Assembly (NCBI GenBank): GCA_964021645.1
Contig: CAXIAD010000051.1
Location: 1-21,560 of the forward strand
Direction: 5' to 3'
DNA: 21,560 bases
Source of the DNA: CANLDA01 sp964021645
Lineage (GTDB): Bacteria > Pseudomonadota > Alphaproteobacteria > Rhodobacterales > Rhodobacteraceae
Shown here: positions 6,883 through 14,725 of the stretch, one piece after another
Position numbering within the stretch: position 1 is the stretch's first letter
Layout of the letters: each line of letters opens with the position of its first letter
Translations under genes and position numbers: made by a program
Notes under the pieces: model-generated
Databases searched by the model: none
Told to the model about the DNA's origin: nothing
The model's input: only the letters and a program-made list of their open reading frames with translations

Positions 6883-8301
6883 ATGACCCTGAACATCCCC
6901 TTTGATAACAGCTATGTCATGCTACCCCAGCCGCTATATACGCTGCAAACACCTACAGCTGTTAGCGCACCCAAGCTGATTGCATTTAATCACGCGCTTG
7001 CGGATGAACTGGGCATTTCCGGCACCGAGGATGAAAGCGAATTGGCGCGCGTATTCGCTGGTAATGTGATCCCTCAGGGGGCTGAGCCATTGGCACAGCT
7101 ATATGCGGCACATCAATTTGGGAATTGGAACCCACAATTGGGGGATGGGCGCGCCATTTTATTGGGCGAGGTCGATTCAGCAATGGGTCGCCGGGATATA
7201 CAGCTAAAGGGCTCTGGCCGTACGCCTTATTCACGAGGCGGAGATGGGCGTGCGTGGTTGGGGCCAGTGTTGCGTGAATATGTGATCAGCGAGGCGATGC
7301 ATGCCCTTGGAATACCGACAACTCGTGCGCTTGCTGCTGTTGAAACAGGCGAGGCCGTTATCCGCGAAACGGCCCTGCCCGGCGCCGTACTAACCCGTGT
7401 TGCCCAAAGCCATATCCGCGTGGGCAGTTTTCAGGTGCTGGCCGCCCGTCAGGATTTCGATGGGTTACGCGCGCTTTATGAGCACAGTGTCGCGCGACAT
7501 TATCCCGAAGCGCAAAGCCCGGTTGAGTTTCTGAATGCGGTGATTGCAGCGCAGGCAAAACTGATTGCGAAATGGATGTCTGTTGGATTTATCCACGGGG
7601 TGATGAATACCGATAATTGCACCATCACAGGTGAGACAATCGACTATGGTCCCTGTGCTTTTATGGATAATTACCACCCATCAACTGTATTTTCATCAAT
7701 TGATCGGCAAGCGCGCTATGCCTATGCCAATCAAGCTGACATCATTGTGTGGAATATGGCACAGCTTGCCACATCGTTGGTGCCACTGATGGATGATACA
7801 GATCAGGCGGTAGCAGCTTTCACGGCGTCGGTGCATGCGATGCCCGCCCAAATTCGCCGCCATTGGAATGATGCGTTTCGGCCAAAATTGGGCCTAAGTA
7901 GCGAGCAAGCAGGAGACCATGAATTGATCACAAGTTTGCTAAATCTGATGGCCAATCAGGGCGCGGATTTCACCAATACATTCAATGCATTGGCGAGTGA
8001 CACAGCCCGCGATCAATTTGTCGACCCTACAGAGTTTGATGGATGGGCGCGTCAGTGGCGTGACCGTTTGGAGCAAGAGCATGCGCCCCAAGAAACGATG
8101 CGTGCTGCGAACCCGTGGATCATTCCGCGCAACCACCAAGTTGAGGCCATGATCACTGCTGCTGTGGCGGGCGATTACGGCCCATTTGAACGCTTGCATG
8201 AGGCATTGGCCACACCGTTTACACCGATTGAAAGTGCCGTCGATTTAACGCGACCTCCGTTGGAAGCCGAGCGCGTAAAAGCAACCTTTTGCGGGACATA
8301 G
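6883..8301 (+). CDS. selO: protein adenylyltransferase SelO (YdiU/UPF0061)
   Basis: SelO is a pseudokinase-fold enzyme that transfers AMP from ATP to Ser, Thr or Tyr of target proteins and is linked to redox stress. Visible hallmarks are LYAAHQFGNWNPQLGDGRAILLGE (73-96), the ATP-binding K109 in QLKGSGRTPYSRGGDGR, R172 and R179, the catalytic-loop MNTDN (D244, N245), and DYGPCAFMDNY (D254) replacing a kinase DFG. The C-terminus is FCGT: a cysteine three residues from the end, where animal SELENOO has selenocysteine. At 472 residues it matches E. coli YdiU (478). The Shine-Dalgarno is weak, but MTLNIPFDNSY is a normal family N-terminus. It is probably the last gene of the nucleoside hydrolase-GNAT-selO run; the next gene converges on it. 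Confidence 0.95.
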   Translation: MTLNIPFDNSYVMLPQPLYTLQTPTAVSAPKLIAFNHALADELGISGTEDESELARVFAGNVIPQGAEPLAQLYAAHQFGNWNPQLGDGRAILLGEVDSAMGRRDIQLKGSGRTPYSRGGDGRAWLGPVLREYVISEAMHALGIPTTRALAAVETGEAVIRETALPGAVLTRVAQSHIRVGSFQVLAARQDFDGLRALYEHSVARHYPEAQSPVEFLNAVIAAQAKLIAKWMSVGFIHGVMNTDNCTITGETIDYGPCAFMDNYHPSTVFSSIDRQARYAYANQADIIVWNMAQLATSLVPLMDDTDQAVAAFTASVHAMPAQIRRHWNDAFRPKLGLSSEQAGDHELITSLLNLMANQGADFTNTFNALASDTARDQFVDPTEFDGWARQWRDRLEQEHAPQETMRAANPWIIPRNHQVEAMITAAVAGDYGPFERLHEALATPFTPIESAVDLTRPPLEAERVKATFCGT

Positions 8302-8330
8302 GGTATCAACTGATAAGATGAAGGGTGAGT

Positions 8331-9224
8331 TTACGCGGTTGTAACACGACGCCGTTTGTTAATTAGGATTAGTCCGATGGCGACCAACACCAATCCCCCC
8401 CAGATCGAAAGGCCGACCTCCTCTCCCAGGACAAGCCAGCCCAAAAGAACACTGAATACTGGCGACAAAAAACTGAATGAGGCGACATCTGACGCAGGGT
8501 AAATACTCATGAGCCAGAACCAGACCATATAACCGACAGCGACAACGCCAACCGCCTGAAACAGTAATCCCACAACATGCAGCATTTCCGGGTCACGCAA
8601 TACAGGGCCAAAAAACAGCGATGCCCCAAGCAACAGAGGGGCAGAAATAAAGAGCTGCCAAAACAACTGTGTGTCTGATTTCATCTCAGACATTGGTGTC
8701 AACCGCAACAAAAGCGCAATCCCAGCCCAAGCAATTGCAGCACCAAAGGCGGCAAGATCACCCAAAAGACTGGCCTCGCCCGTTTGGCGATCCAGCAACG
8801 CCCAACTGACACCAGCCATCGCCAAGGCAAGGCCGGTCATTCTTCGTGGGCTTAGACGCTCTCCGGGCAGCAAAAAATGCGCAATCAAGGCGAGCCACAC
8901 AGGCATAGAATAGAAAATGATCGAAGCGCGCGATACAGTCGTGACATCAAGAGCAATGTATAAGCATATGAATTCAATCGCAAAAAGAAATCCCGCTAAT
9001 AGACAACTAGGTAAATTTCGACGGGTCAGGCCAAATGGTTTTCTCCTCAAAGCGATCCAAAGACCAACTGCAAAAATGCCAATCAGAGACCTAGCTCCCG
9101 CAGCAAAAACAGGGCTAAACCCACCATTTGTCAGCTTTATCACAACCTGATTACATGCCAAAACGATGGCAAAAATCACCAATGCTGACGCCCCGAATTT
9201 GTCTATTTGATCTTTGCGTTCCAT
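8331..9224 (-). CDS. EamA/DMT-superfamily permease
   Basis: This 297-residue inner-membrane protein has about ten hydrophobic helices arranged as two EamA repeats, as in drug/metabolite exporters such as RhaT or RarD relatives. Repeat one ends around residue 145 (LSPRRMTGLALAMAGVSWALL). Repeat two carries SFSFLSPVFSVLLGWLVLGEEVGLSIWGGLVLVAIGLIL (about 247-286), the family's usual end, followed by a basic tail. The substrate is unknown; members export amino acids, nucleosides or other metabolites. GGGAGG lies rather far (about 14 nt) before the ATG, so the start could be slightly different. Its stop faces selO across 29 bases with no clear terminator. Confidence 0.88.
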   Translation of the reverse strand: MERKDQIDKFGASALVIFAIVLACNQVVIKLTNGGFSPVFAAGARSLIGIFAVGLWIALRRKPFGLTRRNLPSCLLAGFLFAIEFICLYIALDVTTVSRASIIFYSMPVWLALIAHFLLPGERLSPRRMTGLALAMAGVSWALLDRQTGEASLLGDLAAFGAAIAWAGIALLLRLTPMSEMKSDTQLFWQLFISAPLLLGASLFFGPVLRDPEMLHVVGLLFQAVGVVAVGYMVWFWLMSIYPASDVASFSFLSPVFSVLLGWLVLGEEVGLSIWGGLVLVAIGLILINKRRRVTTA

Positions 9225-9320
9225 CCAGGCACAGAGCGCCTCCCGCTGATCATAGTCAATAGCGCTTAACCAGCTAAATCACTTCGACCCTTACGACGGT
9301 GCGTCGCTTGAACATCAAAC

Positions 9321-9998
9321 CTATTTTGCCTCAGGATCATTTGACTGATGCGTGCGTGGCGTTTTGTGGGCCTTACCAAACAAGCGCGGATTGCGGGCTA
9401 CAAATTCAGCGATCACACTGGGGAGCCCATATTTGTCACGGCCCTTCAGAAAACCATAACCGTATAATGCACCCAAAGTTGCCCCGCAGACATCGACGAT
9501 CAGGTCATACATCGTATCAACAAGCCCGGATTTCTGCATTGTCAGACCAAAAAGTTGATCCATAGCAAATTCAAACACCTCCCAAATGGCTCCAATCATC
9601 ACAGCAAAACAAAATGCAAAAAATGCAACGGCACCATGAGGCGCTGCAAATCTGTCGCCCTGAAACATCATAAATACAAAGATGAAACCAATTAGACCAA
9701 AGCCAACAGCGCTGCCACCGTGTAACAGGATGTCCCACCACCAGAACCGTTCGTAAAAATCAAACACTTCGCCAAGAAACAAGGTGCCAAATACAAAGAA
9801 CACCACAGCGGCCAAAAAGCTGCGCGGGACGATAATGTCTGCATATTGCGCGGCAAATACGGGTGCGGTGGCCAAAACCAATGTCACAAAAGAGACAAAT
9901 GCAAGCGTCCAGTTTCCGACAATTACTGCCGCAACAAATGCCATCGCTGTAACACTCCAGATTGCCAAGGTTAGCCATGCCTGATCAAATAGCCTCAT
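9321..9998 (-). CDS. multi-spanning membrane protein, DUF2238/YjdF-like
   Basis: This 225-residue membrane protein has about six hydrophobic segments. Conserved-looking polar residues sit at helix ends: FDFYERFWWWDILLHGGSAVGFG in the middle and GAIWEVFEFAMDQLFG...LVDTMYDLIVDVCGATLGA later. That D-x3-H plus E-x2-E plus D-x2-x-D pattern fits the DUF2238 (YjdF) family, of unknown function. Start 9998 is chosen because GGAAAGG lies 9 nt before it, while the ATG at 10007 directly abuts that site. The start codon overlaps that of the divergent gene by two bases. The C-terminal 30 residues are polar and probably cytoplasmic. Confidence 0.72.
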   Translation of the reverse strand: MRLFDQAWLTLAIWSVTAMAFVAAVIVGNWTLAFVSFVTLVLATAPVFAAQYADIIVPRSFLAAVVFFVFGTLFLGEVFDFYERFWWWDILLHGGSAVGFGLIGFIFVFMMFQGDRFAAPHGAVAFFAFCFAVMIGAIWEVFEFAMDQLFGLTMQKSGLVDTMYDLIVDVCGATLGALYGYGFLKGRDKYGLPSVIAEFVARNPRLFGKAHKTPRTHQSNDPEAK

Positions 9999-10743
9999 GA
10001 ACGCCATCCTTTCCAAAGTTTCCCAGCAATCAGATGCACCCCAGCTGCGTATTGCAAGCTATAACCTGCAAAAATGCATCGGGTTAGATCTACGGCGGCG
10101 CCCAGATCGCAGCCTGAATGTGATAGATGCGCTTGAGGCCGACATCACTGTACTGCAAGAAGCGGACAAGCGGCTGCCCCCTCGCCCTTCAGCAATACCA
10201 AGGCAGCTGATAGACCATCATGGCTGGAAGGTCGTACCCTTTGGCCATTCGGCTATGGTAAAGGGCGGATCACTTGGCTGGCATGGGAATGCAATGTTAC
10301 TGCGCCCTATGGTGGAGGTTCTTCAGACCTCACAAATTGAGCTGCCTGGACTTGAGCCACGGGGGGCAATCCGGGCGGACCTTGAAACGTCGATCGGGCA
10401 AGTCAGAGTAATCGGTGTACACCTTGGGTTATTGAGGCGGCACCGGATTCAACAGCTATTGGCAATCACACGAATGATTCGAACACTTGAGCCGATGCCA
10501 ACTATAGTCGTCGGTGATTTCAACGAATGGGGAACAATTTCGGCTTTGGATGCAAGCACACCGGGTTTGAGGTTCTTGAACCCAGGGGCAAGTTTTCCGG
10601 CATTGCGCCCCTTAGCACATCTTGACCGGTTTGCGCTTAGTGATGAATTGAAAGTCAACGATTGCGGGGTCTTCACAATGCGCCCTGCCCCCATTGCCTC
10701 CGATCATCTCCCTATCTGGGCTACATTGCGCATGGCGCGATAA
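9997..10743 (+). CDS. endonuclease/exonuclease/phosphatase-family protein
   Basis: This protein has the metal-dependent EEP fold shared by AP endonucleases, DNase I and phosphoesterases. All core motifs are present in order: RIASYNLQKC (18-27), VLQEADKR with the metal-binding Glu, GWHGNAMLL, VIGVHLGLL, VVGDFNEW (Asp/Asn pair) and SDHLPIWATL at the end (Asp-His). At 248 residues it is a bare catalytic domain, similar to YbhP-type proteins often found near cardiolipin synthase genes. No signal peptide is seen. The only in-frame ATG before the domain is 9997, which lacks a Shine-Dalgarno sequence and overlaps the divergent gene's start, so expression may be leaderless or use a rarer start. Substrate could be DNA, phospholipid or inositol phosphate. 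Confidence 0.85.
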   Translation: MNAILSKVSQQSDAPQLRIASYNLQKCIGLDLRRRPDRSLNVIDALEADITVLQEADKRLPPRPSAIPRQLIDHHGWKVVPFGHSAMVKGGSLGWHGNAMLLRPMVEVLQTSQIELPGLEPRGAIRADLETSIGQVRVIGVHLGLLRRHRIQQLLAITRMIRTLEPMPTIVVGDFNEWGTISALDASTPGLRFLNPGASFPALRPLAHLDRFALSDELKVNDCGVFTMRPAPIASDHLPIWATLRMAR

Positions 10744-10776
10744 CGTGAAGACAAAGCGCAACCAAATATGATCAGC

Positions 10777-10791
10777 GTGGGCGCAGCCCAC
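10777..10791. other. GC-rich hairpin in 127-base gap before antiporter
   Basis: GTGGGC-GCA-GCCCAC is a perfect 6-bp stem with a three-base loop, 33 bases after the EEP gene stop. There is no following U-tract. It may weakly terminate or stabilise the upstream transcript. No clear promoter hexamers were found in the rest of the gap. Confidence 0.35.
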
Positions 10792-10870
10792 TCCGCTGGA
10801 TCAAGCCGCCCAAACCGTGGTAGTCCCCCTCTAACAGACATTTAACTGATCAAAATACAGGACATTTTCG

Positions 10871-12118
10871 ATGACTTTGCTTCAGATCACCTCTCTTCTA
10901 ATCGTCCTCGCGGGTGCCTTTGGCGCGATCAACTATCTATTTTTGAAACTGCCATCTGCTATTGGGATTTTGATTGTCGCGCTTTTTGCAAGTTTTGGCG
11001 TTCTATTGATGGACATTGCAGCACCGCATTTGGGGATCGCTGAATCAGCACGGGTGTTCATCACGAGCATTGATTTTTCAGAGGCACTGTTGGAAGGGAT
11101 GTTGGGGCTATTACTTTTTGCAGGGGCACTACACGTAAAGTTGCGCGATTTACGTAAAGAGTGGGTGCTTGTCTTATTGATGGCAACGCTTGGTATTGGC
11201 CTTTCCACAGCAGTAGTCGGCTTTGGGTTCAGCTGGATCACAGGCATGCCTTTGATGATCGCACTGGTCTTTGGCTCATTGATTTCACCAACCGATCCGG
11301 TCGCAGTATTGGGGGTACTGCGCGAGGCGAACCTGCCTAAATCTCTTGAGACAAAGATCGCCGGAGAAAGCCTGTTTAACGACGGTGTTGGCTATGTTGT
11401 ATTTCTCGTTTTGGTTAGCATCGCCTTTCCATCTGCTGATGGCCACGCTGCAACGGCGCAAGGGGCAATCCAACTATTTGTTCAAGAGGCCTTTGGTGGT
11501 GCTCTATTAGGTATCGTTTTGGGGTGGCTTACATTCCGGGTGATGCGCTTGATTGATGATTACAGTCTTGAGGTATTGATCACGCTGGGCCTTGCATTCG
11601 GGGGCTATGAGCTAGCAGTTTGGCTGCATGTTTCAGCACCTATTATGGCTGTTTGCGCAGGTTTGTTGATTGGGGATATCGGCGCCAAACATGGCATGAG
11701 CGAAGAAACACGTAGATATGTTGATGCCTTCTGGAAGCTGATTGACGAAATCCTAAATGCTGTCCTGTTTTTGCTAATCGGATTTGAGGTTTTCGCCGTC
11801 GCATTTGAAAGCAATTTCCTGATTGTTGGGGTCATGACAATCCTGCTCGCTCTACTTGCGCGATTGGCTGCCGTCTTGGTGCCTGTCTTGATCCTTAAAC
11901 CGTTTCGGGGATTTTCACGTGGTGTGGTGCCGATCATGACGTGGGGCGGGCTGAAGGGGGGCATCTCCGTTGCTCTGGCGCTTGCGCTGCCTGACAATGA
12001 GTGGAAACCTCTAATCCTGACGTGCACATATATTGTTGTGATTTTCTCGATTGTGGTTCAAGGCTTGACTGTGGCGCCATTGGCCAACAAGCTGGGTCGC
12101 GAACCTGATCTGGTGTAA
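10871..12118 (+). CDS. CPA1-family Na+/H+ antiporter (NhaP type)
   Basis: This 415-residue integral membrane protein has about 12 hydrophobic helices and no long C-terminal soluble domain. It exchanges Na+ (or K+) for H+ across the inner membrane for pH and salt homeostasis. The cation-site signatures of CPA1 exchangers are plain: SPTDPVAVLGVLREANLP (139-156) and GESLFNDGVGYVVF (165-178), whose Asn-Asp pair (N170, D171) marks electroneutral NhaP-like members. WGGLKGGISVALALALP near the C-terminus is also typical. A short AGGA precedes the ATG. The PhzF-family gene starts two bases after its stop, so they are co-transcribed. A salt-related role fits a marine organism. Confidence 0.92.
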   Translation: MTLLQITSLLIVLAGAFGAINYLFLKLPSAIGILIVALFASFGVLLMDIAAPHLGIAESARVFITSIDFSEALLEGMLGLLLFAGALHVKLRDLRKEWVLVLLMATLGIGLSTAVVGFGFSWITGMPLMIALVFGSLISPTDPVAVLGVLREANLPKSLETKIAGESLFNDGVGYVVFLVLVSIAFPSADGHAATAQGAIQLFVQEAFGGALLGIVLGWLTFRVMRLIDDYSLEVLITLGLAFGGYELAVWLHVSAPIMAVCAGLLIGDIGAKHGMSEETRRYVDAFWKLIDEILNAVLFLLIGFEVFAVAFESNFLIVGVMTILLALLARLAAVLVPVLILKPFRGFSRGVVPIMTWGGLKGGISVALALALPDNEWKPLILTCTYIVVIFSIVVQGLTVAPLANKLGREPDLV

Positions 12119-12120
12119 AT

Positions 12121-12975
12121 ATGACTGATTTTCTAATTTATGATGTGTTTTCAAAGGAAGCATTTGGGGGCAATCAACTTGCGATCATCCCCGATGCCTC
12201 ATTGTTGCCAGAAGATGACCTGCAATGCATTGCGCGTGAATTCAACTTTTCTGAAAGCACATTTGTGTTTCCTCCAGAAAACCCTGCCCATACGGCACGC
12301 GTACGGATATTCACGCCGACCATGGAAATCCCGTTTGCCGGCCATCCGGTGATTGGGACGGCGGTGGCATTGGCCGACGCAGGGCAATCTGGGGGTATGG
12401 TATTGGAATTGGGTGTTGGCCCTCTGAAATGTTTTGCCGAAGATGGGCAAGCGCGTTTTACCACCGAAGTTCCGTTGGAAATTATCGCCCATCCTGAGGC
12501 GTTGGAGGCGTCTACAGCTCTTGGCCTGCGGGTTGATGATATTAAAACTGATGTACATGGTCCGGTTCTTGCGTCGCTGGGTCTGCCTTTTACCATTAGT
12601 GAATTGGCCAGCCGTGATGCGTTAAGCCGTATCACCTGTGATGTAGCTGCTTTCCGCGTTGGGGCGGTGAAATACCCTGCCGCGTTGGATTTTGCTCAAT
12701 TCGTTTATGTCCGCGAGGGAGATGTCGTCCATGCACGCATGTTCGCGCCGTTGGACAACATCCCAGAAGATCCTGCCACGGGCAGTGCATGTGCCACGTT
12801 GGGTGCGTTGCTTTGCCAGATCACTGGGGATGATCAGGCGCTGTCTATTCGCCAAGGCGAAGCCATGGGGCGGCTCAGCCTAATTGAACTATCCACGCAA
12901 CAATCTGATTTGGGCACATCTGTCACCATTTCAGGCGCTGCAAAACGTGTGATGCAAGGTAGGTTAATCTACTAA
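12121..12975 (+). CDS. PhzF-family isomerase-like protein
   Basis: This belongs to the PhzF/YddE family, with the diaminopimelate-epimerase fold of two similar halves. Visible marks are DVFSKEAFGGNQLAII (8-23), NFSESTFVFPP with the catalytic-type Glu (E45), FTPTMEIPFAGHPVIGTA, and EDPATGSACATLGALL in the second half. Length is 284, typical. PhzF itself isomerises an intermediate of phenazine synthesis, but no other phz genes are nearby, so phenazine production should not be inferred; most family members have unknown substrates. It follows the antiporter stop by two bases and has only a weak ribosome site, suggesting translational coupling. A bidirectional terminator lies 55 bases downstream. 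Confidence 0.9.
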   Translation: MTDFLIYDVFSKEAFGGNQLAIIPDASLLPEDDLQCIAREFNFSESTFVFPPENPAHTARVRIFTPTMEIPFAGHPVIGTAVALADAGQSGGMVLELGVGPLKCFAEDGQARFTTEVPLEIIAHPEALEASTALGLRVDDIKTDVHGPVLASLGLPFTISELASRDALSRITCDVAAFRVGAVKYPAALDFAQFVYVREGDVVHARMFAPLDNIPEDPATGSACATLGALLCQITGDDQALSIRQGEAMGRLSLIELSTQQSDLGTSVTISGAAKRVMQGRLIY

Positions 12976-13027
12976 AAGAATGCTGGGAGACAGTAGGTTT
13001 CTACAGCTATGCAATTTTTGATACGCA

Positions 13028-13060
13028 CGAAAAAGGGCACCACATTCGGTGCCCTTTTGC
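13028..13060. terminator. bidirectional terminator between phzF-like and helicase genes
   Basis: AAAAGGGCACC-N6-GGTGCCCTTTT (13031-13058) is a perfect 11-bp inverted repeat between two convergent genes. Its A-rich left and T-rich right flanks let it end transcription from either side; the minus-strand reading has the better T-run (five). Confidence 0.88.
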
Positions 13061-13076
13061 ATTTTCAATTTTGTGT

Positions 13077-14417
13077 TTAGGCTGCTTGGGAGCCACTTCG
13101 TCCCTTAGGCGGACCACTGCGCCGACGGTTTTGACCGCCCGGCTTACCTGCTCCACCTGGCTTGCCGCCGCCAGCTTTTTGACCGCCGCCGCCATAGCCA
13201 CGCCCGCCACCTGGGCGACCACCGCCGCCGCCGCCGCCAAAACCGCGACCTTTGGGTTTGCTTTTGTGGCTTGGATCATCCATGCCAACCCATGGGCGAC
13301 CGGAGGCCACTGGCACATCCATTTTCAGAACTTTTTGGATAGCCTTCAGCTCGTCAATCTCATCTGGTGCACAAAATGCTACTGCTGCACCGTCTTTGCC
13401 CGCGCGCGCAGTACGACCAATACGGTGAATGTAGTTTTCAGGCACATTCGGCAAATCGTAGTTATAAACGTGGCGAACATCTGGAATATCCAAACCACGT
13501 GCAGCCACATCTGTTGCGACCAACACGCGTACTTCACCAGCTTTAAATGCTCTAATCGCGCGTTCGCGTTGTCCTTGGCTTTTGTTGCCGTGGATGGATT
13601 GCGCGGCATAACCTGCGGCCACCAAGGCTTTCATCAGCTTTTCTGAACCATGTTTGGTACGACCAAACACAATCGCGGCCTCATCACGGTGCGCATCAAG
13701 CAATTCGATCAACAAGGAGGTTTTTTCCGCCTTGGCAATGAAGTGCACACATTGCGTAACCTTATCCGCAGCCTGACCCGGAGGTGCCGTTTGCACCCGA
13801 ATTGGATCAGTTAGGTAGGAGCTTGCGATCTCTGACATTTGTTTTGGCATTGTGGCCGAAAACAGCATGGTTTGGCGTTTGGCAGGTAGCATGTTGGCGA
13901 TTTTGCGCAGCGCATGGATAAAGCCCAGATCAAGCATTTGATCCGCCTCGTCCAATACCAAAAAGCTAGTTTCGCGCAGATCAAGGGCACGGCGATCCAT
14001 TAGGTCAATCAAACGACCTGGCGTTGCCACCAGAACATCCGTACCGTTAGAAAGGCGTGTGATTTGCGGATTGATCGATTGACCGCCCACAACGAGGCCC
14101 ACCTTAAATGGTGTTCCCTCGACCAGTGCACGCAGGCTTTCTTGGATCTGTTTTGCCAACTCACGGGTTGGAGCCAAGATCAAGGCGCGTACAGTTTTTG
14201 GCATAGGTTTGCTGCCGTAGGTTTGCAAACGTGCAATCAGCGGCAGGCCAAAAGCCAGTGTTTTACCGGTGCCGGTTTGTGCCAGCCCCATAACGTCTTT
14301 GCCCTCAAGGCCGTGCGGAATGGCACGTTCCTGAATTGGCGTAGGCTCTGTGAGGCCCATAGATGTTAGTTTAGTAACAAGTGATTCTGGCAATCCCAGA
14401 TCGGCAAAATTTGCCAT
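13077..14417 (-). CDS. DEAD-box ATP-dependent RNA helicase (RhlE-like)
   Basis: This helicase unwinds short RNA duplexes, probably in ribosome assembly, RNA decay or cold adaptation. All motifs are present: Q motif (PTPIQ, 26-30), Walker A AQTGTGKT (46-53), PTREL (83-87), TPGR (132-135), DEAD (156-159), SAT (187-189), ATDVAARGLDIP (301-312) and HRIGRTARAG (331-340). After about 385 the protein becomes a basic glycine-rich tail with RG and GGG runs, likely an RNA-binding and disordered region. Start 14417 was chosen because AAAGGA lies 6 nt before it and MANFADLGLPESL is the family-like beginning; an in-frame ATG at 14516 lacks support. The product is 446 residues. RhlE is the closest subgroup by motif style and tail, but CsdA-like roles cannot be excluded. 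Confidence 0.93.
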   Translation of the reverse strand: MANFADLGLPESLVTKLTSMGLTEPTPIQERAIPHGLEGKDVMGLAQTGTGKTLAFGLPLIARLQTYGSKPMPKTVRALILAPTRELAKQIQESLRALVEGTPFKVGLVVGGQSINPQITRLSNGTDVLVATPGRLIDLMDRRALDLRETSFLVLDEADQMLDLGFIHALRKIANMLPAKRQTMLFSATMPKQMSEIASSYLTDPIRVQTAPPGQAADKVTQCVHFIAKAEKTSLLIELLDAHRDEAAIVFGRTKHGSEKLMKALVAAGYAAQSIHGNKSQGQRERAIRAFKAGEVRVLVATDVAARGLDIPDVRHVYNYDLPNVPENYIHRIGRTARAGKDGAAVAFCAPDEIDELKAIQKVLKMDVPVASGRPWVGMDDPSHKSKPKGRGFGGGGGGGRPGGGRGYGGGGQKAGGGKPGGAGKPGGQNRRRSGPPKGRSGSQAA

Positions 14418-14725
14418 CTCATATCCTTTCGCGCCCCTATCATAGGAGGCTTGCAGCGCGTCCGCGCCGCAGTGGTGCTTCATCTGAAACAACTCATGCC
14501 CTGTGCATGAACTCATCAGATGAGTCTGGCCCCACGCGTGATTTTGGGATCATAGGTTTCGCCGTTTGTCCGGCCGGTGTGTCCCGGTCTTGCTTTGGCT
14601 GCTCACGCGGCAGACGGCGTCTGTGCGCCTCATGCACAGGTCACAGCCGTTCTGTCAAGGCAGTTTCAAGCTACCGATCATTCATGATTGGCCAAAATAG
14701 GAGGTTTGAGACAGCCGGCCCTGCC
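14418..14725. other. 308-base leader/intergenic region upstream of helicase with nested inverted repeats
   Basis: No credible gene is present; a 132-codon open frame across it has no domain or ribosome site. On the minus strand TTGACA (14658-14653) is a perfect -35 hexamer, but the -10 region 17 nt on is poor (GCATGA). CCTGTGCATGA (14500-14510) and TCATGCACAGG (14630-14640) are perfect 11-bp inverted partners. Each can also form a local hairpin (TCATGC-N5-GCATGA at 14494-14510; CTGTGC-N7-GCACAG at 14621-14639). A tight dyad ACTCATC-A-GATGAGT lies at 14511-14525. Confidence 0.45.

Noticed and set aside
9255..9270. TAGCGCTTAAC sequence as a fourth copy of the enolase operator
   Set aside because: One extra T breaks the dyad, it lies upstream of an EamA gene with no other support, and the match is short.
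9293..9306. CGACG-GTG-CGTCG hairpin as a terminator between two minus-strand genes
   Set aside because: Five-base stem with a three-base loop and no U-tract on the transcribed side; likely chance.
12174..12635. 153-codon minus-strand frame inside the PhzF-like gene
   Set aside because: No domain or ribosome site, and fully contained in a gene with clear family motifs.
12121..12975. Phenazine biosynthesis cluster suggested by the PhzF-family gene
   Set aside because: No phzA/B, D, E or G genes are near; PhzF-like proteins are widespread without phenazine production.
13031..13058. Possible CRISPR-like or mobile-element inverted repeat
   Set aside because: It is a single stem with T-runs between convergent genes, fully explained as a bidirectional terminator.
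13071..13646. 191-codon plus-strand frame opposite the helicase 3' end
   Set aside because: Its Thr/Ala-rich sequence is the antisense image of the glycine-rich tail; the helicase frame has complete motifs.
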